Notes: generated by a model from the letters alone, not told the origin. Counted from the first letter of the stretch, positions 10,300-21,558 are shown. The stretch is 63,747 bases of DNA from Mycobacterium sp. 1081908.1 (GCF_001673535.1 NZ_LZLY01000101.1:1-63747); one strand, 5' to 3'. Made by a program: numbers and translations.

Positions 10300-11004
10300 C
10301 TATGCCGGCCTGATCTCCACGCCCGGCAGTTCGCGCAGCCACGCGGTGGAGACCGTGGACCACTCCCCGACGCCGACATAGGAGCTGAATCGGGTCGTCG
10401 AGATCTTAGGGTGGGCCAGCAGCAATCCCGCGGGCGACAGGTGCACGGCATCCCAGTGCTGTCCGATCGCCGGCCAGTCCGGGTACATACAACCGCCGGC
10501 CGTCGCTGAATGCGCGTCGATCAGTTCGGCCCAGTCGCGGGCCGAATCGATCCTTGCCACGCGAACGCGCGTGACGTCGAAACGCAGCTCCCAGCGCGGC
10601 ATTTCGCGTCTCAGGTTCTCGCCGCAGAGGGTCCACGAGTCCTCGTCCTCGGTGATCGGCGTGGAGGTCCAGAACGCGCCATTTGGTAATGCGCTCAACG
10701 GCTCCCGATTGCGAACACTCGGCGCGCGCAGCTCGCTCAAGATCCCCTGATGGATCTGTGGCGAGCCGAACGAGGGTAGTCCCGACAGCGCCGCGCGGCC
10801 CCAGCTGTCGTACTTGCGCAGCTCCGGATCGTCCACGTCGAGGTGCGCGACCTCTAGATAACGATCGGAGTAAAGGTAGCCGCCGACGGCCGACACCCCG
10901 GCCCCGATCAGCCTCTCGGGTATGGCCAGGCCGCCCGATCGCCGCATGTCCTCGATGAACAGGCGCCCCGGAAAGGTATCCAGCAGCGATTCGCGGGCGC
11001 TCAC
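10300..11004 (-). CDS. hypothetical protein, third gene of the mhuD-lpqF operon
   Basis: 234 residues; I do not recognise the family. There is no signal peptide and no membrane helix; the protein looks soluble and globular, with many Trp, Tyr and charged residues. Visible segments include 'FWTSTPITEDEDSWTLCGE', 'RVRVARIDSARDWAELIDAH', 'GGCMYPDWPAIGQHWDAVHL' and 'SPAGLLLAHP', the last two forming a conserved-looking C-terminal block. It starts four bases after the lpqF stop and reads in the same direction, so it is probably co-transcribed with mhuD and lpqF. It is absent from this position in the M. tuberculosis order I remember, so it looks like an accessory addition. Confidence 0.65.
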   Translation of the reverse strand: MSARESLLDTFPGRLFIEDMRRSGGLAIPERLIGAGVSAVGGYLYSDRYLEVAHLDVDDPELRKYDSWGRAALSGLPSFGSPQIHQGILSELRAPSVRNREPLSALPNGAFWTSTPITEDEDSWTLCGENLRREMPRWELRFDVTRVRVARIDSARDWAELIDAHSATAGGCMYPDWPAIGQHWDAVHLSPAGLLLAHPKISTTRFSSYVGVGEWSTVSTAWLRELPGVEIRPA

Positions 11005-11008
11005 CCGG

Positions 11009-12373
11009 CTACTTGGGGCCGATCAGCGCGAAGGCCTGCCTGGCGACCTGCAGCATCCAGCCGGTCACCCGGGGGCCATGGTCGCGGGGCCAGTTGAGCT
11101 GAAAGCTGACCACCCACGGCTGCTGGTTCTTGTCGACGGCGTACCAGCTGAACGTCAAATCGCCCGGCAGCCCACCGGCTTTCGCGCCGATGTACGGCCA
11201 CACATTGCGGTCCAGCTGGATGCCGGCCACCGCCGAAAGGATCTGCCGGACCGGCGCCGCGGGCCCCACCGCGTCGGCCTGCAGCGCCGCGTGCACCCGG
11301 CAGATGTCCTCGGCGCTGCCGTACCACTCCGCGCCGTAGGCCGACGCGGGGGTGTGGGCATGGGCCGGATCGGGTTGGTAGGGCGTCGAATCCGCCTGCG
11401 CCAGCAACTGGGCGCGCACCTGCCTGGACCCCTGCTTCCACTGGTCGCGCAGGTCCGGTTTGCCCCAGCCGACCGAGAACAGCTCATACATCGTGGGGAA
11501 CGGCGTCATGCTGGCCGGATCGTGATGGCCCGCCGTGGCGAGGGCCTCCTCGATGGCGTGCGTTCCCAACCTTCCGATCAGCAGGTCGGTGGCCATGTTG
11601 TCGCTGGTGGCGATCATCTTCTCGGCGGCCGTGCGAACCGAAACATGCGCTCCCACGGGCAGTTCCAGGCCCGACGAGCCGACCGCCCGGCCCTTGTCGG
11701 TGACGGTGAGCTGATCGTCCCAGGAGACCGTGCCGTTTCGGACGGCACCGGCGACCGCGTGTAGCACGTACAACTTGAAAATCGATGCCAGGGGCAGTGA
11801 TTCGCCGGTGTTGGTGCCGGCCACCGGGTCGCAGTGACCGTTGTCGACCTTGGCGGCCTGGTAGGAATAGCGAGCGCCGGTCTTGCTCAGCACCGCGTCG
11901 ACGTCGCGCCAGGAGTTGATCTTCGGCGGCTGCGTGTCGACGTCGAACCGGTCGACCCGGCCCTCGTCGTCGGTGTGCAGCCGGATGTCTTGTCGCGCGC
12001 CATACGACGTGACCAGGTGCAGCGTGGCCGCGCTGGCGCCGAGGTCGACGGCGTTGAGGGTGAAGGGGCGATCCCACCAGAGCCCCTCCATGGTGGTTTC
12101 GACCGACTCGACCTTGTCGGGCGCGGCCAGGGTGCCGACCCCGACCGGGCCGATCGGCCAGTCCGAGTTCAGCATGTCCAAGGTCTGCTGCGCGCGGATG
12201 CCGGGAGGCGTCCGGGTGTCGATCTGCCGGCCCGGGTTCGCCGCGTTCGCCTGCGGGGAGGGCGAGGGGGCGCAACCCGGCGCCAGCGTCACCACCAGCG
12301 CCGCCGCGGCACCCAACGCCGCGACGCGGCGCCGAGCCGAGCGGTCGCTAACTACCCTGCTTGCTGCCGGCAA
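11009..12373 (-). CDS. lpqF: LpqF lipoprotein with serine beta-lactamase/PBP fold
   Basis: 454 residues. A lipoprotein signal is visible: a basic N-terminus, a hydrophobic stretch 'VAALGAAAALVVTLAPGC' and lipidated Cys in 'APGCAPSPSP', so it should sit on the outer face of the membrane. The C-terminal two thirds carry class A beta-lactamase-like motifs: 'SIFK' (S-x-x-K), 'SDN' in 'ATSDNMATDL', and 'KAGG' where KTG is usual. Family members are called putative esterases or beta-lactamase-like; the substrate is unknown. The only start giving the full signal is a TTG at 12373, which lies 26 bases inside the 3' end of mhuD, suggesting translational coupling. Confidence 0.85.
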   Translation of the reverse strand: MPAASRVVSDRSARRRVAALGAAAALVVTLAPGCAPSPSPQANAANPGRQIDTRTPPGIRAQQTLDMLNSDWPIGPVGVGTLAAPDKVESVETTMEGLWWDRPFTLNAVDLGASAATLHLVTSYGARQDIRLHTDDEGRVDRFDVDTQPPKINSWRDVDAVLSKTGARYSYQAAKVDNGHCDPVAGTNTGESLPLASIFKLYVLHAVAGAVRNGTVSWDDQLTVTDKGRAVGSSGLELPVGAHVSVRTAAEKMIATSDNMATDLLIGRLGTHAIEEALATAGHHDPASMTPFPTMYELFSVGWGKPDLRDQWKQGSRQVRAQLLAQADSTPYQPDPAHAHTPASAYGAEWYGSAEDICRVHAALQADAVGPAAPVRQILSAVAGIQLDRNVWPYIGAKAGGLPGDLTFSWYAVDKNQQPWVVSFQLNWPRDHGPRVTGWMLQVARQAFALIGPK

Positions 12374-12668
12374 CGTCCATCACGACCTCGAATTCCAGCA
12401 ACGATGCCCCGGTCGCCACGGGGTTGGCCCGCTCGCCGGCATGGGCTTCGATGGCGGGTCCCTTCGCCCAGGCCTGGAAGGCGTCTTCGGACTCCCAATG
12501 CGTCACCACGAAGTAGCGGTTTTCACCCTTGATCGGGCGCAGCAACTGGAAGCCGAGGAAACCGGGCTGGTTGTCCACCGCGTGTGCGCGGTGGGCGAAC
12601 CGCTTCTCCAGCTCGGGGCCGGCGTCGGCGGGCACCTCGATTGCATTGATCTTGACCACTTGCGGCAT
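12348..12668 (-). CDS. mhuD: heme-degrading monooxygenase MhuD
   Basis: 106 residues, ABM-fold ferredoxin-like protein almost identical in layout to M. tuberculosis Rv3592. It opens heme to release iron and mycobilins without making carbon monoxide. Key residues are visible: Asn8 in 'VVKINAIEVP' and the heme-ligand His76 in 'AIEAHAGERANP', with 'FLGFQLLRP' and 'VVTHWESE' forming the dimer sheet. It diverges from the alpha/beta hydrolase at 12732 (63-bp intergenic). lpqF follows with a 26-base overlap, so heme-iron recovery and this lipoprotein are expressed together. Confidence 0.95.
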   Translation of the reverse strand: MPQVVKINAIEVPADAGPELEKRFAHRAHAVDNQPGFLGFQLLRPIKGENRYFVVTHWESEDAFQAWAKGPAIEAHAGERANPVATGASLLEFEVVMDVAGSKQGS

Positions 12669-12731
12669 TCCGCAAGGCTACCGCGCCGCCCGGCTTGCCC
12701 GACTCGCGGGCGGGCCACGCAAGATGGTGAT

Positions 12732-13499
12732 ATGTCCAGCGACCTGTTGGCCTGCCGCGGCGGCCAGGGCGAGCCATTGGTGCTGGTGCACGGCCTAATG
12801 GGCCGCGGCACCACCTGGTCGCGCCAGCTGCCCTGGTTGGCCCGGTTGGGCACCGTCTACACCTACGACGCCCCCTGGCACCGGGGCCGCGACATCGACG
12901 ACCCGCACCCGATCAGCACCGAGCGCTTCGTGGCCGATTTGGCCGACGCGGTCGGCGCCCTGGGAATTCCGGCCAGGCTGGTCGGGCATTCGATGGGGGC
13001 CCTGCACTCGTGGTGCCTCGCCGCGGAGCGCCCGGATCTGGTTTCGGCGCTGGTGATCGAGGACATGGCGCCGGACTTCCGGGGCCGCACCACCGGGCCG
13101 TGGGAGCCCTGGCTGCACGCCCTTCCGGTCGAATTCGACTCGGCCGAGCAGGTGTTCGACGAGTTCGGGCCCGTCGCCGGGCAGTATTTCCTGGACGCGT
13201 TCGACCGCACCGAACGCGGCTGGCGGCTGCACGGGCACACGCCGCGCTGGATCGAGATCGCGGCCGAATGGGGCACCCGGGATTACTGGGCGCAGTGGGC
13301 GGCGGTGCGGGCGCCGGCGCTGCTCATCGAGGCCGGCAACTCGGTGACCCCGCCGGGCCAGATGCGTAAGATGGCCGAAACGCCCTCCCCGACAACGTAT
13401 TTGCATGTTCCGCGTGCCGGTCACCTGATCCACGACGAAGCGCCGCAGGTGTTCCGCGAGGCCGTCGAATCCTTCCTGGCGGTCACCGCCGCCCGGTGA
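12732..13499 (+). CDS. alpha/beta hydrolase (Rv3591c-like)
   Basis: 255 residues. Classic alpha/beta-hydrolase signatures in order are the oxyanion-hole 'LVHGLMGRG' (residues ~17-25), the nucleophile elbow 'GHSMG' in 'ARLVGHSMGALHSW', the acid near 'LLIEAGN' and the catalytic His in 'PRAGHLIHDEAP'. It should be a soluble serine esterase, lipase or related hydrolase; the substrate cannot be read from the sequence. The ATG at 12732 is taken because it precedes the first strand by the normal distance; upstream in-frame sequence is antisense to mhuD and lpqF. The 3' end overlaps the convergent GMC oxidoreductase by 17 bases. Confidence 0.85.
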   Translation: MSSDLLACRGGQGEPLVLVHGLMGRGTTWSRQLPWLARLGTVYTYDAPWHRGRDIDDPHPISTERFVADLADAVGALGIPARLVGHSMGALHSWCLAAERPDLVSALVIEDMAPDFRGRTTGPWEPWLHALPVEFDSAEQVFDEFGPVAGQYFLDAFDRTERGWRLHGHTPRWIEIAAEWGTRDYWAQWAAVRAPALLIEAGNSVTPPGQMRKMAETPSPTTYLHVPRAGHLIHDEAPQVFREAVESFLAVTAAR

Positions 13500-15180
13500 T
13501 CCCGCGCGCGGTGCGCAGCGCCACCGCCATGAGCGTGTTGGTCGGATTCTGGCAGCCCGAGGTGACGAACACGCTGCCGTCGGCGACGAAGACGTTGTCC
13601 ATCTGATGCATTCGCCCGTTGGGGTCGACGACGCTCGTCGCCGGGGACACGCCCATCTGCATCCCGCCCATCACGTGCTTGGTGTTCGGTGGGGTGCCGC
13701 CCCCGAGCTTTCGCTCCAGGCCGTCCGGGACGGCGGCGAACAGCTGCGCGCCGGCCGCCGCCATCATCGCGGTGATGGGCACCAGGTAGAACGTCTGGGC
13801 GACCGCCTCGTGCCTGCCGGGCGCCCAGGTCACGCGGGCCACCGGCTGGCCGTTGAGGTCCGTGACCGTCGGGTCGAGGGTGACGTTGTTGGTCAGGTAT
13901 GGCAGGTCGGTGCCGATGAAGTTCACGCCGGCGAGCCGGTCGCGCAGCAGCGAGGCGCGCATCAGGTCCTTGAACGGGCTGCCGAACAGCTGCACGCCGG
14001 GCAGGAATCCGAGGATCTCCTGGTAGAACTTGCCCTCCGTGATCGGGTCCTGGCTGCCGCCCAGCTCGCACAGGCCGCCGCGGATGTAGGGCAGCCCGGC
14101 CAGCTTTGCCGCGAGCCGGGCGCCGGGGAAGTTGGGGTCGCAGAAATCCTCCATGCACTGCGTGATCGAGCGGCCGCGGTAGGCGTGCACCCGCTGGTCG
14201 AGGTAGATGCCGAACCCGTCGACGAAGTTGTGAAACATCAGCCGGGCGCCGATGCGTCCGCTGGCGTCGGGCAGACCGGACAGCAGCGCCAGGCGCGCGG
14301 TCTCGATCGCCGAGGCGGCCAGCACCACCAGGTCGGCGCTCTCCCCGCCGGGATTGCCCAGCGGGTCGAGATAGGACACGCCGGTGGCCCGCCGGCCGGT
14401 GAAATTGACCTTGGTGACGGTGGTTTCGGGATGTAGCTGCGCGCGGCCGGTCCGCAGCGCCAGCCGCAGCGGCGCGAGCGCGCCCACCCGGGCCGAGATC
14501 GGGCAGCCGTAGTTGCTGCAGAACCCGCAGTTGTTGCACGCGGGGCGGCCGTCGTATTCAACGGAATTGATCGCGGTCGGAAACGGATACGGGTGGAGCC
14601 CGATTCGCTTGGCCCCCTTGGCGATCAGCGTCGACGAACGCTGCTGCGGCCCGGGCGGCATCGGGTATTGCCGCGAGCGCGGCGCGTGCTTCAGCGAGAG
14701 GGCGGGAATCGTCGCGACGTCGCCCTGCGTCCCGAGCAGCACCTCGATCACGTCGTAATACGGGGCGATCTCGCTGTATTCGAACGGCCAGTCCTGCACG
14801 TCCGCGCCCGGCTGCGGGCCCAGCATCGAGAGCCCCTTGAAATCGATGTCCCAGAACCGCGGCACCTTCGCGTCCCAGTGCACGGTTCCGCCGCCGACGG
14901 TCACCGGCAGCTCGTTGACCGGGCCGACGTAGCCGGCGGCCTGGGTGGCGTGGGGCCGGAACGTGCGTGGGTAGGCGAGCGGATCGGGCTGCTCGAAGTA
15001 GCGATAGAGCGACTTGAGCTCGTCGTTGGCGAATGTCGTGCCGAGCGGGCCGGTGCCCTCCAGGTTGGTGAAGTAGTTCGATCCCTTCTCGAATATCACT
15101 ACGTCCCAGCCATTTTGGGCAAGCTCCATCGCCACCGTCGACGCGCCGGCGCCGGAGCCGACGATGACCGCCTTAGGCAC
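13483..15180 (-). CDS. GMC-family FAD-dependent oxidoreductase
   Basis: 565 residues. The FAD-binding Rossmann motif is at the extreme N-terminus: 'VIVGSGAGASTVAMELA' (about residues 5-21) then 'VVIFEKG'. The GMC signature region 'ELPVTVGGGTVHWDAKVPRF' follows, and the C-terminal GMC domain ends with 'MDNVFVADGSVFVTSGCQNP' and 'TNTLMAVALRTARGI', which carries the active-site His/Asn-type region. A cysteine group 'CNNCGFCSNYGC' in the middle is typical of bacterial GMC proteins that pair with a gluconate-2-dehydrogenase-like subunit 3. That partner is encoded directly upstream with an 8-base overlap. The substrate is probably an alcohol or sugar-like compound but is unknown. Confidence 0.85.
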   Translation of the reverse strand: MPKAVIVGSGAGASTVAMELAQNGWDVVIFEKGSNYFTNLEGTGPLGTTFANDELKSLYRYFEQPDPLAYPRTFRPHATQAAGYVGPVNELPVTVGGGTVHWDAKVPRFWDIDFKGLSMLGPQPGADVQDWPFEYSEIAPYYDVIEVLLGTQGDVATIPALSLKHAPRSRQYPMPPGPQQRSSTLIAKGAKRIGLHPYPFPTAINSVEYDGRPACNNCGFCSNYGCPISARVGALAPLRLALRTGRAQLHPETTVTKVNFTGRRATGVSYLDPLGNPGGESADLVVLAASAIETARLALLSGLPDASGRIGARLMFHNFVDGFGIYLDQRVHAYRGRSITQCMEDFCDPNFPGARLAAKLAGLPYIRGGLCELGGSQDPITEGKFYQEILGFLPGVQLFGSPFKDLMRASLLRDRLAGVNFIGTDLPYLTNNVTLDPTVTDLNGQPVARVTWAPGRHEAVAQTFYLVPITAMMAAAGAQLFAAVPDGLERKLGGGTPPNTKHVMGGMQMGVSPATSVVDPNGRMHQMDNVFVADGSVFVTSGCQNPTNTLMAVALRTARGITGRR

Positions 15181-15994
15181 TCACGCCGCCCCTTCCGCCC
15201 AACTTGGAGATGACCTGTTCCCAGCCCCCGCGGCGTAGCCGGTTGATGATGTCGCTGAGGACGACCACATCCCACTGGACCGCCTCCACCTCGGCGGGGG
15301 TATATCCGCGCGGCTGCGAGTCGCCGGGGTACTTGATGTCCTTCCAGCCGACCAGGTTCGCGTTGCCGCCGTACTCCGGGACGCTGTACATCGCCTCGAT
15401 GGTGTGACCGAACAGCACGCCGGCGAAGGTCGCCGCCGGGCCGTGCGCCAGGACGAGGTCCTGCTTCACGCCCGGGATCGCGGTGAAGTCGCCGCCGGCC
15501 TGCTGGTCGAGCAGCGCGACGCCACTGGTGTATTGGTTCCGCAGCTGCGTCAGGCGCTGTTGCCATGCGTAGGCCTGGGCCCGGTTGAGCGGGACGAAGG
15601 TGGCCATGTAGTCCTGCGAGCCGCCGGCGCGGTTGCTCCACGGGCCGCCGGCGTGGATGTCGGCGGGAGTGACGTCGAAGACAGACAGCATCCGGTCCAG
15701 GTAGTTGACCACGTTCGCCTCGTGCGCGCCCGGACCGAACTCGGTCGGGCAGTCCTGCGGACCGGGGATCAGGCGACGAGTGGCGGCGTCGAGCACCGCG
15801 GCCTGGTGCGCCGTCAGGAATCGGTAGCCCGGGTCGGCCGACGCGGCGGGCAGGGCGCCGCGCGTGGCGGCGGCCAGCGGCAGCAGGCTGAGGCCGCCGA
15901 GTACCGCGCGCCGGGACACCGGCGGCAAGCGGGATCCCTGGCCGGCCTCCTCGCTGGGCACATCGGCAGGGTATGACGCGGATATGAGTCTCAC
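15173..15994 (-). CDS. gluconate 2-dehydrogenase subunit 3-like protein, Tat signal
   Basis: 273 residues. An N-terminal twin-arginine signal is visible ('VSRRAVLGGLSLLPLAAA', about residues 26-43), so the protein and possibly its folded partner would be exported. The mature part matches the small 'subunit 3' of membrane-bound gluconate-2-dehydrogenase-type GMC systems: 'LDAATRRLIPG', 'VVNYLDRML' and 'VLFGHTIEAMYSVPEYGGN' near the middle. Its stop overlaps the start of the GMC flavoprotein, which itself lacks a signal, so co-export in complex is a reasonable inference. No cytochrome subunit follows, so the electron acceptor is not evident. Confidence 0.8.
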   Translation of the reverse strand: MRLISASYPADVPSEEAGQGSRLPPVSRRAVLGGLSLLPLAAATRGALPAASADPGYRFLTAHQAAVLDAATRRLIPGPQDCPTEFGPGAHEANVVNYLDRMLSVFDVTPADIHAGGPWSNRAGGSQDYMATFVPLNRAQAYAWQQRLTQLRNQYTSGVALLDQQAGGDFTAIPGVKQDLVLAHGPAATFAGVLFGHTIEAMYSVPEYGGNANLVGWKDIKYPGDSQPRGYTPAEVEAVQWDVVVLSDIINRLRRGGWEQVISKLGGRGGVSA

Positions 15995-16057
15995 GTGGAA
16001 CGCGTGCCAGGCGGCGTGTCGGGTTGCGCGGGAACGGGCTTTTGCGGTACCGCCCGG

Positions 16058-16945
16058 CTATTCCTCGCCGGCCAACGCAAACCGGCCGTCGACGGTCCGG
16101 GTCACCAGACCGTCGGCAAGCAGCGAGTCCAGCGCCCGGTCGCGCTGCTGCGTATCGGTCAACCAGGCCACGTCCAGCTCCGCCCGGGTGGCGGGAGAAT
16201 CCTTGGCGCGCAACACGTCCAGCAATCTCCCTCGCACCTGCCGATCGGTCCCCGCATAGGTCTGCACGCGCTTGGGCGGCCCTTGGGCAGGCGGGTAACC
16301 GGCATGCCGCCAGGCGCACTCCCGTAGCGGACACAACCCGCATCGCGGCGCCCGCGCGGTGCACACGATCGCGCCCAATTCCATCAGCGCCACCGAAAAC
16401 GTCGGCGCCCGTTCGTCATCGGGCAGCAACGCCGAGACGTCGGCGTTGTCGCGGGCCGCGGACGGCGCCGCGGAGTCGGCGAGGCCGTGCACGGCGCGGG
16501 CCACCACCCGCCGCACGTTGGTGTCGACCACCGGCACGGGGCGGCGGTAGGCGAAGCAGGCGACGGCGCGCGCGGTGTAGCTGCCGACGCCGGGCAGCGT
16601 CAGCAGGGTGTCGACGTCGTCGGGGACCACGTCGCCGTGGTCGCGCGCGATGACGGTGGCGCACTCGTGCAAGTGCTTGGCGCGCCTCGGGTAGCCGAGC
16701 TTCCCCCACGCGCGCAGCACGTCGGCCGCACTCGCCGCGGCTGTCGCCGACGCGGTCGGCCAGCGCCGCACCCAATCCGGCCAGATCGACAGGACCCGCG
16801 TCACCGGCGTCTGCTGCAGCATGAACTCGCTGACCAGGATCTGCCACGCGGTGACATCCGGCTCCCGCCAAGGCAAGTCACGGCGGGAACACTCATACCA
16901 ATCTATGAGCTCGCTCGGGCTGACGTTCATGTGCGGGTGCGGCAT
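16058..16945 (-). CDS. mutY: A/G-specific adenine glycosylase
   Basis: 295 residues from the ATG at 16945; in-frame ATGs at 16957 and 16930 are alternatives. It removes adenine mispaired with 8-oxoguanine. Visible features are the catalytic Glu region in 'WQILVSEFMLQQTPVTRV', the helix-hairpin-helix 'LTLPGVGSYTARAVACF', the catalytic Asp in 'VPVVDTNVRRVVARA' and four cysteines of an iron-sulfur cluster in 'CTARAPRCGLCPLRECAW'. The protein ends soon after the cluster domain with a short C-terminal domain, shorter than E. coli MutY but normal for mycobacteria. Its start faces the canB start with only about 10 bases between them. Confidence 0.92.
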   Translation of the reverse strand: MPHPHMNVSPSELIDWYECSRRDLPWREPDVTAWQILVSEFMLQQTPVTRVLSIWPDWVRRWPTASATAAASAADVLRAWGKLGYPRRAKHLHECATVIARDHGDVVPDDVDTLLTLPGVGSYTARAVACFAYRRPVPVVDTNVRRVVARAVHGLADSAAPSAARDNADVSALLPDDERAPTFSVALMELGAIVCTARAPRCGLCPLRECAWRHAGYPPAQGPPKRVQTYAGTDRQVRGRLLDVLRAKDSPATRAELDVAWLTDTQQRDRALDSLLADGLVTRTVDGRFALAGEE

Positions 16946-16955
16946 GATATGGGCC

Positions 16956-17573
16956 ATGCCGAACACCAGCCCGATAACCGCTTGGAAAGCACTCAAAGAG
17001 GGTAACGAGCGATTCGTTGCCGGCCAGCCGCAGCACCCCAGCCAAAGCGTCGATCACCGGGCCAGTCTGGCCGCGGGCCAGAACCCGACCGCGATCATCT
17101 TCGGCTGTGCGGACAGCCGGGTGGCCGCCGAGCTGATCTTCGACCAGGGTCTGGGTGACGTGTTCGTGGTTCGCACCGCCGGGCAGGCCATCGACTCGGC
17201 CGTGCTGGGCTCGATCGAGTATGGGGTGACGGCCCTCAACGTGCCGCTCATCGTCGTTCTCGGTCACAGTAGCTGCGGCGCCGTCAAGGCAACGATCAGC
17301 GCGATCGACGAAGGCGCGATACCGGGTGGCTTCGTGCGCGACGTGGTGGAACGCGTCACCCCGTCGATCCTGGCGGGCCGTCGCGAGGGCCTGACCCGCG
17401 TCGACGAGTTCGAGGCACGGCACGTGAGCGAGACGCTGCGGCAACTCGTGTCGCGCTCCTCGGCCATTGCCGACCGGGTGGAGGCAGGGACGCTGGCGCT
17501 GGCTGGGGTCACCTACAAGCTGGCCGAAGGGAAGGCGGAGCTGGTCGACCACATCGGCGACATCGGCGAATAA
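16956..17573 (+). CDS. canB: beta-class carbonic anhydrase
   Basis: 205 residues, matching Rv3588c. It interconverts CO2 and bicarbonate in the cytoplasm. Zinc ligands and the Asp-Arg dyad are visible in 'FGCADSRVAAELIFDQG' and in 'VLGHSSCGAVKATISA' (His and Cys). The ATG at 16956 is chosen because the conserved 'AWKALKEGNERFVAGQPQHP' starts shortly after it; the longer in-frame extension would be antisense to mutY. A TAT-rich stretch just upstream (16942-16950) may provide -10 elements for both divergent genes. Confidence 0.95.
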   Translation: MPNTSPITAWKALKEGNERFVAGQPQHPSQSVDHRASLAAGQNPTAIIFGCADSRVAAELIFDQGLGDVFVVRTAGQAIDSAVLGSIEYGVTALNVPLIVVLGHSSCGAVKATISAIDEGAIPGGFVRDVVERVTPSILAGRREGLTRVDEFEARHVSETLRQLVSRSSAIADRVEAGTLALAGVTYKLAEGKAELVDHIGDIGE

Positions 17574-17655
17574 CGGCTCCGCTTTAACACGGCGGTCCGC
17601 CAGCAAACATCGCGACACGCCGGGGCGGATATAACAATTCCGCGTGACCTGGGCC

Positions 17656-17667
17656 TACGGTGTGATC
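17656..17667 (+). promoter_or_regulatory. leaderless -10 element for the gene at 17668
   Basis: TACGGT (17656-17661) and a six-base spacer lead directly to a GTG at 17668, the spacing expected for a leaderless mycobacterial start. It decides between the GTG at 17668 and the GTG at 17644, which would add eight residues and is preceded by another AT-rich stretch (TATAAC, 17630-17635). Confidence 0.4.
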
Positions 17668-18486
17668 GTGCTGGATCTGGAACCGCGTGGCCCGCTACCT
17701 ACCGAGATCTATTGGCGGCGCAGGGGCCTGGCCCTGGGCATCGCGGTCGTCGTGATCGGGGTCGTGGTCGCCACGATCATCGCCTTCATGAGCCACAGCA
17801 CCGGCGCAAAACCCGCCACCGTGGGCAAGCCCGGCACCGCAGAAAGCAAGCCGGCCGCGCCCCCGGCGGCCCAGGCCCCTCCCCAGGCCGGACCGGAGGG
17901 CGTCACCCCGGTGGCGCCGCCGGGGCAGAACCCGGAGTCGCCCACGCCCACCGCCGCGGTGCAGCCGCCGCCGGTGCTGAAGGAGGGCGATGACTGCCCC
18001 GATTCGACGCTGGCCGTCAAGGGCCTGACCAACGCGCCCCAGTACTTCATCGGCGACCAGCCGAAGTTCACCATGGTCGTCACCAACATCGGCCTGGTGT
18101 CCTGTAAGCGCGACGTCGGGGCCGCGGTGCTCGCCGCCTACGTCTACTCGCTGGACAACAAGCGGCTGTGGTCGAACCTCGACTGCGCGCCGTCCAACGA
18201 GACCCTGGTGAAGACCTTCACGCCGGGCGAGCAGGTGACGACGGCGGTGACGTGGACCGGAATGGGGTCGGCGCCGCACTGCCCGCTGCCGCGGCCGGCG
18301 ATCGGGGCGGGCACCTACAACCTGGTCGTGCAGCTGGGCAACCTGCGCTCGATGCCGGTGCCGTTCATCCTGAATCAGCCGCCACCGCCGCCGGGGCCGG
18401 TACCCGGGCAGCCGGGTCAGCCGGCCATGGCGCCGCCGCCGGAGGCGCCGCCCGGGGTCGCCCCGGGCCCGTCGCCCGCCGGCTGA
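17668..18486 (+). CDS. membrane-anchored proline-rich protein (Rv3587c-like)
   Basis: 272 residues. A short cytoplasmic N-terminus 'LDLEPRGPLPTEIYWRRR' is followed by one membrane helix 'GLALGIAVVVIGVVVATIIAF' (about residues 20-40). A Pro/Ala-rich linker and an extracytoplasmic globular domain beginning 'DDCPDSTLAVKGLTNAPQYF' come next. That domain has three or four cysteines suited to disulfides ('LVSCKRDVG', 'NLDCAPSN', 'APHCPLP'), and a Pro/Gly-rich tail follows. The family is conserved in mycobacteria but has no assigned function. It converges on disA with only six bases between the stops. Confidence 0.8.
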   Translation: MLDLEPRGPLPTEIYWRRRGLALGIAVVVIGVVVATIIAFMSHSTGAKPATVGKPGTAESKPAAPPAAQAPPQAGPEGVTPVAPPGQNPESPTPTAAVQPPPVLKEGDDCPDSTLAVKGLTNAPQYFIGDQPKFTMVVTNIGLVSCKRDVGAAVLAAYVYSLDNKRLWSNLDCAPSNETLVKTFTPGEQVTTAVTWTGMGSAPHCPLPRPAIGAGTYNLVVQLGNLRSMPVPFILNQPPPPPGPVPGQPGQPAMAPPPEAPPGVAPGPSPAG

Positions 18487-18492
18487 CCGAGC

Positions 18493-20990
<2,498 letters not shown>

Positions 20991-21039
20991 GCCACGACCG
21001 TATCCGGCGGGTACGACAAAACCCGGCGTGACAGGCCGG

Positions 21040-21558
21040 TCAGGCGGGCTGCGTGCTCAGCCCCGCCGAAATCGGGACCAGCAAGGTGGCCTGGCCGGCC
21101 TTCTCGAAGTTGAAGGTGAAGCTGTAGGTCAGGCCGTTGCTGATGGGCTTGGCCAGCGCCACCGTTGCCTTGACCGCGTTGTTGGCCTCGATCGGCCCCG
21201 GCGCCACCTTCGGGCCGTCGGGCGTGCCGATGAACAGCATCCCGCCCGCGGGCAGCCGGCCGTCGCCGCCGATCGTCACCGCGCCGACGTCACTGGTGAT
21301 GCTGATCAGCCGGTCCGGGACGTCGGGCGACTGGTTGACGGCCACCGCCACCAGGTCCACCGTCTTCCCCGGCCGCAGGAAGTCGCCGGTTTGCACGGCC
21401 TGCATGCGGACGTCGCGAAGCGCCACGTTGTTGATCGTGACCTTGTTGCCGTTGACCGCCGGTTCCTGGGTGGCCATCTGGGAGATCTGACCGGCTCCGC
21501 AACCGCTGAGCAAGGCGGCGACCAGGGCGACCAGACCGACGACGGCGAAGCGGTTCAC
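21040..21558 (-). CDS. lpqE: LpqE lipoprotein
   Basis: 172 residues, GTG start with AGGAGG six bases upstream on the minus strand. The lipoprotein signal '[20 protein letters not shown]' ends in a good lipobox (L-S-G-C, Cys20). The rest folds as a small beta-rich domain: '[12 protein letters not shown]', '[18 protein letters not shown]', '[19 protein letters not shown]'. It resembles the copper-chaperone-like/DUF461 type of periplasmic lipoprotein in general layout, though metal ligands are not obvious. In M. tuberculosis LpqE has been linked to Zur and CarD neighbourhoods only by position. Function unknown. Confidence 0.85.
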   Translation of the reverse strand: MNRFAVVGLVALVAALLSGCGAGQISQMATQEPAVNGNKVTINNVALRDVRMQAVQTGDFLRPGKTVDLVAVAVNQSPDVPDRLISITSDVGAVTIGGDGRLPAGGMLFIGTPDGPKVAPGPIEANNAVKATVALAKPISNGLTYSFTFNFEKAGQATLLVPISAGLSTQPA

